From: Pseudomonadota bacterium
GTDB taxonomy: Bacteria; Desulfobacterota; Desulfovibrionia; Desulfovibrionales; Desulfovibrionaceae
Assembly (NCBI GenBank): GCA_023433925.1
Contig: JAEYTO010000091.1
Span: forward strand, 1-47,616
Length of the DNA: 47,616 bases
Reading direction: 5' to 3'
Position numbers and translations under genes: made by a program. The notes below the pieces were generated by a model. That model was not told the DNA's origin. It saw nothing but the letters and a program-made list of their open reading frames with translations, and made no database searches. Below are positions 1 through 8,699 of the stretch, piece after piece. Every line of letters begins with the position of its first letter. Position 1 is the stretch's first letter.

Positions 1-85
1 TCAGGCAGAAGAGAGAGATAGGGTGCGACGAAGGACCACTCCTCGTCGCTTACGTCCGTGGGGTAGGGCTTACGGTGAGTCATGC

Positions 86-1051
86 TCACTCTATAAGCAC
101 TACCCACGGTTCATAACAGCCTCTAGCCTTGCCCAGGACCGTCTCGATCTCCAAGGGCTCTCCCCGCGAGGGCTCGCGCGCGAGGCTCAGGGCCCCCTGG
201 CCGCAGCGGGCCAGGCACACGCCGCAGCCCATGCACTTGGCCTCGTCCACACCCACGAGGCCCCCGCCGTCATCTTGCAGCGAGAGCGCGCCGAAGGGGC
301 AGGCCTCGACGCAGGCGCCGCAGCCCAGGCAACGCTCGGCGTCCGCGCGGCAGACATGGCCCGAGGATGCCAGCATGGGCACGCCGTTGCGGTGGGCCTT
401 CATGGCCCCGCAGCAGCACGGGCAGCAGTTGCAGATGGCGTAGAAGCGGCCGAGCATGGCGTCCTTGAAGAAGGCGTGGTGGGCATGGCCCCGCGCGTCC
501 TCGGCCGCCAGGATGTCCACGGCCTCGCGGACGTCGATGCGCCGCGTGCGGCCCGGATGGTGCTCCAGCATGAACGAGGCGAACGGCTCGCCCACGATGA
601 GGCAGACATCCAGGGGCAGGCAGGGCTTGGCCGCCGCCGCGCGGCAAGGGCAGTCCAGAGCCACGATCATCTCGGGGTTTTGCAGCACGATGTCGCGGGC
701 CTTGGAGTAGGGGATGACCTTCTCCGGAAGCTCCGCGCGCACCTCCCGGCCCACGCTGATCAGCCTGCGCGCGGCGTCCAGCGGCATGGCCTTGCCGTGG
801 TAGGCCTCGGCCCAGGCATCGCACGCGGATGTGGCGGTCCGGCGCAGGGAGGCCAGCTTCCCCAGGCCCTGGTAGAGCGAGTAGAGCCATCCGGAGAGCG
901 GGTGCTCGCCCTTGGCCACGGCGATATACAGGTAGCTCCAACGCGCATAGACGTAGCCGTGCAGCCGATCCAGGAGCGTCATGCCGGGCGTGCGGCGGGC
1001 TTCATCGAGAAAGGCCCTGGTCGCGGGTTTCATGCCGAAGGGATTGCTCAT
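86..1051 (-). CDS. Ferredoxin-like 4Fe-4S dicluster protein with extra Cys clusters
   Basis: A 321-residue protein. The C-terminal part holds two classical 4Fe-4S motifs, C241-x2-C-x2-C-x3-C and C273-x2-C-x2-C-x3-C, so it should bind two clusters and move electrons. Before them lie a Cys group at about 134-150 and a very dense group at 207-214 (CNCCPCCC) that is not part of a normal ferredoxin. No signal peptide is visible, so a cytoplasmic location is likely. The start at 1051 gives MSNPFG and has GAGAGGA about 11 bases upstream; the longer reading frame upstream is low-complexity and has no ribosome site. It stands alone on the minus strand. The electron partner is unknown. Proteins of this kind are known as 4Fe-4S dicluster domain proteins in sulfate reducers (from memory). 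Confidence 0.85.
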   Translation of the reverse strand: MSNPFGMKPATRAFLDEARRTPGMTLLDRLHGYVYARWSYLYIAVAKGEHPLSGWLYSLYQGLGKLASLRRTATSACDAWAEAYHGKAMPLDAARRLISVGREVRAELPEKVIPYSKARDIVLQNPEMIVALDCPCRAAAAKPCLPLDVCLIVGEPFASFMLEHHPGRTRRIDVREAVDILAAEDARGHAHHAFFKDAMLGRFYAICNCCPCCCGAMKAHRNGVPMLASSGHVCRADAERCLGCGACVEACPFGALSLQDDGGGLVGVDEAKCMGCGVCLARCGQGALSLAREPSRGEPLEIETVLGKARGCYEPWVVLIE

Positions 1052-1186
1052 GGTCTTGAGTATCCTCTCTTTGCCGGGGAATACAAGCCTGGCCGTGCGC
1101 CCGAGACCGATCACCCCGGCGAGCGCGGCCGGGTGCTTGCGTCTCGCGCGCCGGCGTGCGAGCCTGCGGGCATGGAGGACTGACGC

Positions 1187-1363
1187 ATGGCGGAAACGAG
1201 CGCGGGAAATAGAATCTATCGGACGGTACGCGGCGTGTACATCGTGGCCCGCACGGCCATGGCCGCCACCGGGGTCGTCCTGGGCGGCGTCCTGCTGTTG
1301 CGGGGCATCAGGGCCGCCCGCGAGCATCGCAGGGAGAGCCTCGGCCCAAGGGGTGCGGGATAA
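1187..1363 (+). CDS. Small single-pass membrane protein (58 aa), unknown
   Basis: A 58-residue reading frame not overlapping any other gene. GGAGG at 1174-1178 lies 8 bases before the ATG. Residues about 17-40 form one hydrophobic segment (starting VYIVARTAM and continuing through VVLGGVLLL), flanked by a short N-terminus and an Arg-rich tail, which predicts a cytoplasmic C-terminus. It sits between two minus-strand genes and is transcribed divergently from the Fe-S protein. I do not recognise a family. The ribosome site, hydrophobic segment and native codon choice make it likely real. Confidence 0.6.
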   Translation: MAETSAGNRIYRTVRGVYIVARTAMAATGVVLGGVLLLRGIRAAREHRRESLGPRGAG

Positions 1364-1376
1364 GGGCCGGGCCCGC

Positions 1377-1838
1377 TCATCCGGCGCTCCCGCCCTTGGT
1401 CAGCAACCGGTCCAGGGCCGCGGCGAACCTGTGCTTGTCCCTGGCGCCCAGCGGCGGCGGTCCGCCCTTGACCAGGTCCATGGAGCGCATCTCCTGCATG
1501 AAGTTGCGCATGGTCAGCCTGGCCTGGACATTGTCCTTGTCGTAGACCTCGCCGCGCGGGTCGAGGCCGGTCGCTCCGCGCGCCACGATCATGGCCGCCA
1601 GGGGGATGTCGGCGGTTATGACCAGGTCGCCGGGCGCGACGTGCTCCGCGATGTGCCGATCCGCTTCGTCGAAGCCGCCAGGCACGCGCACGGCGGTGAT
1701 GAGGCCCGAGTTCGCGCCCAGGTCGCCCACCGGCCGGTTGGCGACCTGGCGGACCGGAATGTCCGTGCGCCTGGAGGCCCGAAAGACGATCTCGCGGATG
1801 GCCGCCGGGCAGGCATCGTCGTCGATCCAGATGGTCAT
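1377..1838 (-). CDS. UPF0178 (YaiI/YqxD) family protein
   Basis: 153 residues, the usual size of this family. The start MTIWIDDDACP and the internal GDLVITADIPLA match the YaiI/YqxD family, whose fold resembles PIN-like nucleases with conserved Asp residues; its substrate is not established. AAGGA lies 7-8 bases before the ATG at 1838. The gene follows deaD on the same strand, separated by a two-hairpin element that probably ends the helicase transcript, so it likely has its own promoter. Confidence 0.92.
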   Translation of the reverse strand: MTIWIDDDACPAAIREIVFRASRRTDIPVRQVANRPVGDLGANSGLITAVRVPGGFDEADRHIAEHVAPGDLVITADIPLAAMIVARGATGLDPRGEVYDKDNVQARLTMRNFMQEMRSMDLVKGGPPPLGARDKHRFAAALDRLLTKGGSAG

Positions 1839-1896
1839 GCCGTTTCCTTGCGTAGAGCCAAGCATATCCGAAGTCGTCCAGCGGGAAAAACGGGTC

Positions 1897-1952
1897 CCAA
1901 GGGCCCGCGGCCCTTGGCGGGAGAGGCGCGGAGAGGGCCGCGACCCTCTCCG
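1897..1952. repeat. Two-hairpin terminator-like repeat, copy 1
   Basis: Two adjacent perfect stems: CCAAGGGCC/GGCCCTTGG (1897-1905 with 1909-1917) and CGGAGAGGG/CCCTCTCCG (1929-1937 with 1944-1952), joined by GCGGGAG-like sequence. The same design occurs at 44674-44732 and, in reverse and partly lost, at 14213-14260. It lies just after the helicase stop and probably ends that transcript. There is no long T run, so it may be a repeated element used as a terminator. Confidence 0.65.
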
Positions 1953-1966
1953 CATATTCCGTGGAT

Positions 1967-3565
1967 CTAGCCCCGCGTGGCGGGCTCGATGTGGATGCGG
2001 TTGCCCCGGATCTGGTTGTTCATCATGATGCGCAGGACATCCTCGCCGTACTCCTCCGGGACCTCCACGAAGGTGAACCTGTCGTAGATGTCGATCTTGC
2101 CGATGAGCCTGCCGGGCATGCCGGTCTCCCCGGCGATGGCCCCGACCACGTCCTTGACGCCGACCTTCTGCATGCGGCCGACGTTCATGAACAGCCTGAC
2201 CATGCCGGGCTCCGCGCCCGTGTCGCCGAAGCCGGCGCGGGCCTCTCGCCCGTCCTCGCCTTGGGCCTCCGCGGGCTTCATGAGCATCTTCAGGAGCGCG
2301 GCGGCCAGGTCCAGGGTTGTGGCCTCGCCCGCCTCCTCGACGAACTCATGGGCGATGCGTTGGTACTTCTCCAGGCCGCCCTCGGCCAGGGTCTCGCGCA
2401 CCGTGGCCAGGAACTTGTCCGCGCGGGCCTGCTCCACGTCGCCCACCGTGGGCACCTTGTGCTGGACGATCCTGGCTTTGGTGAAGCGCTGGATGTCGCG
2501 CAGCTTGTGGAACTCCCGTCCCGAGGCGAAGGTGAAGGCCCGGCCCGAGCGGCCGGCCCGGCCGGTGCGGCCGATGCGATGCACGTAATACTCGACGTCG
2601 CTCGGGATGTCGTAGTTGAAAACGGCCTCGATGTCCTCCACGTCGATGCCGCGCGCGGCCACGTCCGTGGCCACGAGGATCTCGACGCCGCCCGCGCGGA
2701 ACTTGGCCATGACCCGGTCGCGCTGGGCCTGGTTCAGGTCTCCGTGCAGCCCTTCGGCCGTGTAGCCCCTGGCCTGCAAGTGCTCGACGAGCTCGTCCAC
2801 GCCCTTCTTCGTGTTCGAGAAGACCACGGCCAGCTTGGGATTGTAGAAGTCGATGATCCGGCACATGGCCTCCAGCCGGCCGAAGCGGGGGACCTCGTAG
2901 TAGATCTGCTCGATGCTGGGGACGGTCAGCACCTTGGGCGAGACCTTCACGAACTCGGGATTGTCGAGGTACTGCTCGGCCAGGCGCATGATCTCCGGGC
3001 GCATGGTGGCCGAGAAGAGCACCGTCTGCCGCTCCTCGGGCGTCTTGCCCAGGATGCGCTCGATATCCTCTCGAAAGCCCATGTCGAGCATCACGTCGGC
3101 CTCGTCGAGCACGACCATGCGCGCCCCGTCGAGCCTGAGCGTGCCGCGCTCCAGATGGTCCAGAACCCGGCCCGGCGTGCCTATGACGACCTGCACGCCC
3201 AGCCGCAGCGCCCGGAACTGCCGCTCGATGGGCTGGCCGCCGTAGACCGGCAGGACCCGCAGGCCGCGCTTGTGCTTGGCCAGGGCGTTGAGCTCCTCGG
3301 CGACCTGGATGGCCAGCTCGCGGGTCGGGCAAAGCACGATGGCCTGCACGCCGCGGCTCCTGGCATCGACCGCCTCCAGCATCGGGATGCCGAAGGCCGC
3401 GGTCTTGCCGGTGCCGGTCTGGGCCTGCCCGACCACGTCCCGCCCGCCCATGACCAGGGGAATGGCCAGAGCCTGGATGGGAGAGGCTTCCTCGAAGCCC
3501 ATGTCCTCGATAGCCTTGAGCATCTCCCCGGAGAGAGACAAGCTTTCAAATCGTAATGTATCCAT
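1967..3565 (-). CDS. deaD: ATP-dependent RNA helicase, DEAD-box (DeaD/CsdA type)
   Basis: 532 residues. The helicase core runs in the normal order: Q motif near residues 24-31, motif I AQTGTGKT (48-55, Lys54), PTRELA, TPGR, DEAD followed by VMLDMGF, SAT, and motif VI HRIGRTGRAGRSGR. The last 75 or so residues are a DbpA-type RNA-binding domain ending in NRIHIEPATRG, which marks the DeaD/CsdA group acting in ribosome assembly and cold adaptation. The start at 3565 has AAGGA 6 bases upstream. A promoter is visible about 65-95 bases upstream, leaving a leader of about 60 nt. The protein is shorter than E. coli DeaD because the tail after the DbpA domain is missing. Confidence 0.97.
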   Translation of the reverse strand: MDTLRFESLSLSGEMLKAIEDMGFEEASPIQALAIPLVMGGRDVVGQAQTGTGKTAAFGIPMLEAVDARSRGVQAIVLCPTRELAIQVAEELNALAKHKRGLRVLPVYGGQPIERQFRALRLGVQVVIGTPGRVLDHLERGTLRLDGARMVVLDEADVMLDMGFREDIERILGKTPEERQTVLFSATMRPEIMRLAEQYLDNPEFVKVSPKVLTVPSIEQIYYEVPRFGRLEAMCRIIDFYNPKLAVVFSNTKKGVDELVEHLQARGYTAEGLHGDLNQAQRDRVMAKFRAGGVEILVATDVAARGIDVEDIEAVFNYDIPSDVEYYVHRIGRTGRAGRSGRAFTFASGREFHKLRDIQRFTKARIVQHKVPTVGDVEQARADKFLATVRETLAEGGLEKYQRIAHEFVEEAGEATTLDLAAALLKMLMKPAEAQGEDGREARAGFGDTGAEPGMVRLFMNVGRMQKVGVKDVVGAIAGETGMPGRLIGKIDIYDRFTFVEVPEEYGEDVLRIMMNNQIRGNRIHIEPATRG

Positions 3566-3630
3566 CGGAGTTCCTTTATCGCCCAGGGCGAAGGGTGAAT
3601 TGGCGTCAGTCGCAAGAGGCTGAATTCCGT

Positions 3631-3658
3631 ATTCTAACGGCTTTGGCGAGAAAGTCAC
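3631..3658 (-). promoter_or_regulatory. Probable sigma-70 promoter of deaD
   Basis: Reading on the minus strand: GTGACT, 16 bases, then TAGAAT. The predicted transcript starts near 3624, giving a leader of about 60 nt before the deaD start. Confidence 0.5.
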
Positions 3659-3890
3659 GCGGAGGCAGGCCTGCCCTGCTCGGGACGGCGGAAGGCCAAG
3701 GACCTCGGCGTCCGCCATGCGAATCCGGACGCGGCCTCCAGCAGCCCTGGACATCGCGATCCGGGGCGGCCGGATGCCGCGGGTCGTATTGGCGCCGTCT
3801 GGCCATGCAAGCTTGGCCTCGGACCATCACGAAATGGTCCCCAAAATTCGGACAGATGTAAGGTGGAGTCGACGAACGAGGGGGACACCT

Positions 3891-4053
3891 TTGAAGAACA
3901 AGCGGACACGGTATTCGGCGGAGTTCAAGGTCAAGGTCGCCAAAGAGTCCATCAAGGGTGGAGACGCTCGCCCACCTGGCGGCAGGCTTTGGCGTGCATC
4001 CGAACCAGGTTGAGCGCGATTTTTTAGCCAAGGCCTCCGGGCGCCGAGCCTGA
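3891..4053 (+). pseudogene. IS3-family orfA remnant (frameshifted, internally deleted)
   Basis: The frame from TTG at 3891 reads LKNKRTRYSAEFKVKVAKES, the typical start of an IS3-family OrfA helix-turn-helix protein. At about 3960 one extra base shifts the frame. In the next frame the text continues ETLAHLAAGFGVHPNQVER and then FLAKASGRRA, joining the middle of OrfA directly to its end, so an internal stretch is gone. OrfB is absent. The upstream part from about 3830 (CCCCAAAATTCGGACAG) looks like an insertion sequence end. The remnant marks the left edge of the sulfatase island. It is not functional. Confidence 0.7.
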
Positions 4054-4163
4054 CCCGCGAATTTCCATTTTCATCGACGACAACGAAGTGGCGACATTAC
4101 GCTTGCGACTGGATGGGATTTTGCCATGATCGTATGAGGGTAACTTCAACGAGGAGGCACCGG

Positions 4164-5813
4164 ATGGAAACGCAAGCCAAGCAGCCGAATTTCCTGCTCA
4201 TCGTCGCCGATGACATGGGTTATTCGGACTGCGAGCCTTTCGGCGGGGAAATCCGCACCCCGAACCTGGTCAAACTGGCGGAGGAAGGGGCCCGCTTCCG
4301 CCATTTCTATACCTCGTCGCTGTGTGCCCCGACGCGTTCGATGCTGCTGACCGGCGTTGACAACCACCTTAATGGCCTCGGTGTCATGCCGCCCATGCAC
4401 ACGATGAACCAGTTCATGAAGCCAGGCTATGAGGGGACGCTCAATGCCAATGTGGCCACCATCGCCGAACTCCTGGGCGACGCGGGGTATTACACCTGCA
4501 TGTCCGGCAAGTGGCATCTTGGAAAGAACGCTGGACAGAGGCCGGAGGATCGTGGGTTCCAGCGCGTGTTCAGCTTCCTGGGCGGCGGAGTGTCGCATTT
4601 TTCCGATGCGAGGGCGCTATCGCCGTCCGAGCAGCCGCATACCCTGTATGACGAGGATGGCCGGGACGTGACCAACGACCTGCCTGCCGATTTCTATTCG
4701 ACCACCTTCTACACGGACAAGCTGATCGAGTTCCTGCGGGACAAGCCGGGGGACAAGCCGTTCTTCGCCTATCTCGCCTACACCGCGCCGCACGACCCGC
4801 TGCATGTGCCTGATGAATGGCTTGACCGCTACAAGGGCATGTACGACGGCGGCTATCCGGCAATGAAGGAAGCCCGCACCCGGCGCATGAGATCCATGGG
4901 ACTGATCGGGCAAGGCGTTGGCGTCAATCCGGGCACGGATCACTTTGAGATATGGGAGGACCTGTCGGAGGAAAAGCGGCGCAGGCAGGCCCGCAAGATG
5001 GAGATCTTCGCGGCGATGACCGAGATGCTGGATGCGGGCGTCGGCAAGGTCGCTGAATACCTCAAGGAGGCGGGGGCATATGGCGACACGATCATCCTGT
5101 TCATGTCCGACAACGGCGCCAACCCCAAGGAACCGTACTTCTACTCCAATATCTCAGAGGCGGAAATCGACGAAATCTTCGACAACAGCCTGGAGAACAT
5201 GGGCCGCGCGGGATCGTTCATCTCGATCGGCGGCGCTTGGGCGGAAGCATGCAACACGCCACTGTCCCACTTCAAGCTGACGACCGCGGAGGGCGGCGTG
5301 CAGGTGCCGCTTATCGTCGCGGGTCCTGGCGTCAGACGCCGGGGTGTCGTCGCCGACCAGCTTCTTCATACGACCGACGTGCTGCCGACGCTGCTCGACT
5401 ATGCCGGCGTCGAACGGCCGGAGCAACGCAACGGCCATCAGCTCGCTCCGCTCTACGGGCGATCCTGGCGGGCCTTTCTCGGAGAGAATTCCCGCCAGCC
5501 CATTCGCGGCAGCTATGACGCACTCGGTTTCGAGATGATCGAATGCAAGGCGGTGATCAAGGGCGACTGGAAGATCCTGTTCCTGGCGCCGCCCTACGGT
5601 GAGAGCGAATGGCATCTCTACAACCTTCGGAACGATCCGCAGGAATTGACCAATCTCGCGAGCGAACATCCCGCCAAACTGGCTGAAATGCTGGCGGAGT
5701 GGGATGCTTATTCCAACGCCGTCGGCTATATCGAGGCTTCGGGTGACAAGGCCCTGGCCCGCATGAGTCCCGAGGAATTTTTCAGCCGTTACGGTCTCCA
5801 GCCGGGCTCATAG
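4164..5813 (+). CDS. Arylsulfatase, AtsA type, without signal peptide
   Basis: 549 residues, close to Pseudomonas AtsA. The N-terminus NFLLIVADDMGYSDCEPFGG carries the calcium-binding Asp pair (D16-D17). C54-A-P-T-R58 is the sulfatase signature whose Cys must be oxidised to formylglycine, and GKWHLGK follows. It should hydrolyse sulfate esters to alcohol plus sulfate. No signal peptide is seen, so the substrate must enter the cell. GAGGAGG lies 6 bases before the ATG. It is first of four same-strand genes (BASS carrier, two SulP carriers). No formylglycine-generating enzyme or anaerobic maturase is encoded in the window. Codon use is more mixed (tat, ttc, gcg, cgg) than in neighbouring core genes, fitting transfer. 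Confidence 0.93.
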   Translation: METQAKQPNFLLIVADDMGYSDCEPFGGEIRTPNLVKLAEEGARFRHFYTSSLCAPTRSMLLTGVDNHLNGLGVMPPMHTMNQFMKPGYEGTLNANVATIAELLGDAGYYTCMSGKWHLGKNAGQRPEDRGFQRVFSFLGGGVSHFSDARALSPSEQPHTLYDEDGRDVTNDLPADFYSTTFYTDKLIEFLRDKPGDKPFFAYLAYTAPHDPLHVPDEWLDRYKGMYDGGYPAMKEARTRRMRSMGLIGQGVGVNPGTDHFEIWEDLSEEKRRRQARKMEIFAAMTEMLDAGVGKVAEYLKEAGAYGDTIILFMSDNGANPKEPYFYSNISEAEIDEIFDNSLENMGRAGSFISIGGAWAEACNTPLSHFKLTTAEGGVQVPLIVAGPGVRRRGVVADQLLHTTDVLPTLLDYAGVERPEQRNGHQLAPLYGRSWRAFLGENSRQPIRGSYDALGFEMIECKAVIKGDWKILFLAPPYGESEWHLYNLRNDPQELTNLASEHPAKLAEMLAEWDAYSNAVGYIEASGDKALARMSPEEFFSRYGLQPGS

Positions 5814-5871
5814 CCCTGCTGCCTGACAATGGCTGGCGAAGGACGACTACTTGCCCCGCGCGGCGGACACC

Positions 5872-5891
5872 GGCAATCGTCTCCGATTGCC
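5872..5891. other. Short intergenic hairpin after the sulfatase gene
   Basis: GGCAATCG/CGATTGCC with a 4-base loop, in the 176-base gap between the sulfatase and BASS genes. There is no T run, so it may stabilise or attenuate the transcript rather than end it. Confidence 0.3.
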
Positions 5892-5989
5892 CGGCTCCAA
5901 CCGGCTGCAGGGCTGCATGAGGCTCGACATCCTGGAGTGCGATCCCCAGTCGCTGGCGCTTCGCCGGGACCTTTGGTGGCAGGTGTGAG

Positions 5990-6826
5990 ATGAGCGAGAT
6001 CATCAGCAGTCTTAACAGCGCGTTCACTTTGGCGTTCGTGGTTACCAGCATGTTCGGCCTCGGCCTTGGCCTGACCATGCAGGATCTGCTTGCTCCGCTC
6101 AGGAACGTCCGGCTGCTGTTGTCCGCGCTGGCGATCAATTTCGGACTTATCCCCGGAGTCGCCTGGATACTTGTGCATTTGCTGCCGCTCGAGCCGGACC
6201 TCAAGATCGGCCTCATCCTGATGAGCGCTGTCGCGGGAGCGCCGCTCGCAATCAAGGCTGTCCAGTTGGCGCACGGCGATGTGGTCGCTGCCGGCAGCCT
6301 CGTGACGCTTCAGGTTATCATCACGGTCTTCTATCTCCCTTTCGCGCTTCCGCTGCTGATTCCCGGCATTGCCGTGAACACCGTGGCGCTTGCCATGCCA
6401 TTGCTCCTTCAGGTCCTGCTGCCGCTCGGAATCGGCCTCCTCATGAACGTCCGGTATGACGAAGAGGCGGATATGACGCGGCCGATCATGACGGAAATCT
6501 CCAATGTCAGTCTCGTGATGATGCTTGTCCTGAACCTGAGCAACTTTTCCCAGGTCGTGGGGCTGATCGGAACGGGGGCGATCGCCGGCGTTCTGGCCAT
6601 CATAGGCGTCGGTCTGGCCGCGGGCTATCTGCTCGGCGGACCCGACCCGAGAACGCGCAGGACGCTTGCGCTGAGTTCGGCGCACCGTAACTACGCGGCG
6701 GCGTTCACCATTGCGCAGGGGAACTTTTCCGATCAGCCTGACGCCTTCCTGATGCTGTTGGCGGCGTCGCTAGTCAGCACGGTCGCCGTCTTGATTGCCG
6801 CGGGCGAGTTCCGTCGCCGTGCGTGA
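5990..6826 (+). CDS. BASS-family (bile acid:Na+ symporter type) transporter
   Basis: 278 residues, almost entirely hydrophobic, with about nine membrane segments. The text GLGLGLTMQDLLAPLRN near the start is typical of the bile acid:sodium symporter superfamily, whose members move organic anions, including sulfated ones, with Na+. The second half has PDPRTRRTLALSSAHRNYAAA, the family's crossover-like region. It lies between an arylsulfatase and two SulP transporters on the same strand, so uptake of an organosulfate is a reasonable inference; the substrate is not shown by the sequence. The start ATG follows GGCAGGTGTGAG, a modest ribosome site. Confidence 0.85.
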   Translation: MSEIISSLNSAFTLAFVVTSMFGLGLGLTMQDLLAPLRNVRLLLSALAINFGLIPGVAWILVHLLPLEPDLKIGLILMSAVAGAPLAIKAVQLAHGDVVAAGSLVTLQVIITVFYLPFALPLLIPGIAVNTVALAMPLLLQVLLPLGIGLLMNVRYDEEADMTRPIMTEISNVSLVMMLVLNLSNFSQVVGLIGTGAIAGVLAIIGVGLAAGYLLGGPDPRTRRTLALSSAHRNYAAAFTIAQGNFSDQPDAFLMLLAASLVSTVAVLIAAGEFRRRA

Positions 6827-6952
6827 CATCGAGAAGGACGCCGCGGAACCGCCTGGCTTGGAATAAGCCGTCCGGCTCTCTTCGGTTCGCTGTCAACCGG
6901 CAGGCCCGTTCGGAGTCGGGAGAAAGCTTGCATTGCGAGAGGACCGACCGCG

Positions 6953-8698
6953 ATGGCGCAAGACAAACCCGGTTCAGGACCCGTGACCGACCAGCCTGGC
7001 CTGGGCGCAGTCCGCAATGCCGTTCACAACCGGATCTGGAGCCGCCTTCCGAGGGGCGCCTTGCTGCGCCGCGATGCCATGGTCGGATTGAGCAGCGCCA
7101 TCAATAACGTGCCCGACGGAATGGCCAACGGCGCCCTTGTAGCGGTGAGTCCCGTCCACGGTCTGTACGGGACGATGGTCGGGCCCGCAGTGGGTGGAGT
7201 CCTTGCCAGCACGCAGCTGATGATGATCACCACGATGGCGGCGGCCTCGCTCCCGGCGGCGCAGGCTCTCGGCGGTCTGCGGGGGGAGGCCCGATTGGAC
7301 GGGCTCTTCGCCATGGTCATCCTGATCGGGGTCTTTCAGCTTGTCGCTGGATTCCTGCGGCTGGACCGGTTCTTGCGCTTCGTCTCATACTCGGTCTCCA
7401 CCGGCTTCCTGAGCGGCATTTCGGTTCTCCTCGTTCTGAACCAACTGCCGGTTGTCACAGGCCGCGACGCTCCCGGCGGCATGGGCGGCGCAATAAAGCT
7501 CCTGTTCGAGCTCGAAACCGTTCACCGGCCATCGCTGGCGCTGGCGGCGTTGGCGCTTGGGCTGGCCGTGATCCTTCCCTACACCCGTATCGGCAAACTC
7601 GGCCGACTGATCGCCGTCGTAGCTCCCTCCCTTGTTGTCCTGCTGATCGACTTAGACACGGTGAGGCTCGTGCGCGATAGTGGTGATATCCCGCAGGGAA
7701 TCCCGCTCCCAGGGCTTCCGCCGCTCGCCGCGTTTACGCCGGAGGTCGTCACCGGAGCCGCGGCGGTGGCGATCATCATCCTCGTCCAGTCGTCCGGTGT
7801 GAGCCAAAGCGTTCCCAACCCGGACGGGTCGGCTCGCAAAGGCTCGCGCGACTTCGTGGCGATCGGGGCGGCCAATGTGGTCTCCGGCCTGGTTCAAGGC
7901 CTGCCGGTGGGCGGATCGCTCAGCGGGACCGCGATAAATGTGCTCTACGGCGGCGAATCGAGATGGGCCAGCCTGTTCACGGGTTTCTTCATGGCGCTGA
8001 TCATCCTGTTCCTGTCCGCCGCCGTAGGTTTGATCGCCATGCCGGCTCTCGGGGCCCTGCTGATCCTTGCTGGGCTCTCCAGCATCAATCTGCGCGACAT
8101 CCGCTTCGTCATCGAAACGGGCTGGCCCTCATGGCTGGCCGGCGGGACGACCTTCGTCGCGATGCTCTTCCTGCCTGTCCAGTTTGCCGTGGGCTTAGGG
8201 ATCGTGTTGTCGGCGTTCCTCTACATCAACCGTTCCTCGACCGACGTCTCGGTGGTGGAACTGGTGGAGCATGACGATGGAATGATCGAGGAACGCCATC
8301 CGCCGAAAAGGCTCGCTTCGGAAACCGTCACCGTGCTCGACGTTTACGGCCCTCTCTTCTATGCCGGCGCCCGCACGCTTGACCGTCTTCTGCCGCGACC
8401 CATGGGCGCGAGCCGCCCTGTCGTGGTCCTGCGTTTGCGCGGCTTGGCCTCGATAGGAAGCACCCTGCTCGACGTGCTTTCCAACTACGTCGACGAACTG
8501 GCTTCGAACGGCGGACGTCTCTATCTCACCGGAGTGAGGCCTGAAGTGCGCGACCAGATCAACCGCACGAAGCGCCTCGACCTGAGCGGGCCTGTGACGA
8601 TTTCCGAAGCGACTCCGATGCGTGGCGAATCCACGCGCAGGGCCGTCGCCGAGAGCCTCGCATGGCTGGTCGGCGGCGGTACGGTGAAAAGGTCGTAA
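6953..8698 (+). CDS. SulP-family anion transporter with STAS domain, first of a pair
   Basis: 581 residues. Residues about 40-430 are the SulP membrane core (INNVPDGMANGALVAVSPVHGLYG near the start, then many hydrophobic helices including SVSTGFLSGISVLLVLNQL). A C-terminal STAS domain follows at about 455-560 (VTVLDVYGPLFYAGARTLD). The family moves sulfate, bicarbonate or other anions. GAGAGGA lies 9 bases upstream of the ATG. The next gene starts one base after this stop codon, so translation is probably coupled. In this setting the likely job is to move sulfate freed by, or exchanged with, the organosulfate; the direction is unknown. Confidence 0.92.
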   Translation: MAQDKPGSGPVTDQPGLGAVRNAVHNRIWSRLPRGALLRRDAMVGLSSAINNVPDGMANGALVAVSPVHGLYGTMVGPAVGGVLASTQLMMITTMAAASLPAAQALGGLRGEARLDGLFAMVILIGVFQLVAGFLRLDRFLRFVSYSVSTGFLSGISVLLVLNQLPVVTGRDAPGGMGGAIKLLFELETVHRPSLALAALALGLAVILPYTRIGKLGRLIAVVAPSLVVLLIDLDTVRLVRDSGDIPQGIPLPGLPPLAAFTPEVVTGAAAVAIIILVQSSGVSQSVPNPDGSARKGSRDFVAIGAANVVSGLVQGLPVGGSLSGTAINVLYGGESRWASLFTGFFMALIILFLSAAVGLIAMPALGALLILAGLSSINLRDIRFVIETGWPSWLAGGTTFVAMLFLPVQFAVGLGIVLSAFLYINRSSTDVSVVELVEHDDGMIEERHPPKRLASETVTVLDVYGPLFYAGARTLDRLLPRPMGASRPVVVLRLRGLASIGSTLLDVLSNYVDELASNGGRLYLTGVRPEVRDQINRTKRLDLSGPVTISEATPMRGESTRRAVAESLAWLVGGGTVKRS

Positions 8699-8699
8699 C

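Noticed and set aside
1..85. CTCCTCGTCGCTTACG near the window start, similar to text inside the repeat at 12528-12653
   Set aside because: Only about 16 bases are shared and the window edge cuts the context, so I cannot call it a repeat copy.
1961..3556. Long plus-strand frame opposite deaD, and similar shadows opposite the radical SAM and proB genes
   Set aside because: All lie antisense to clear family members and show composition typical of GC-driven open frames.
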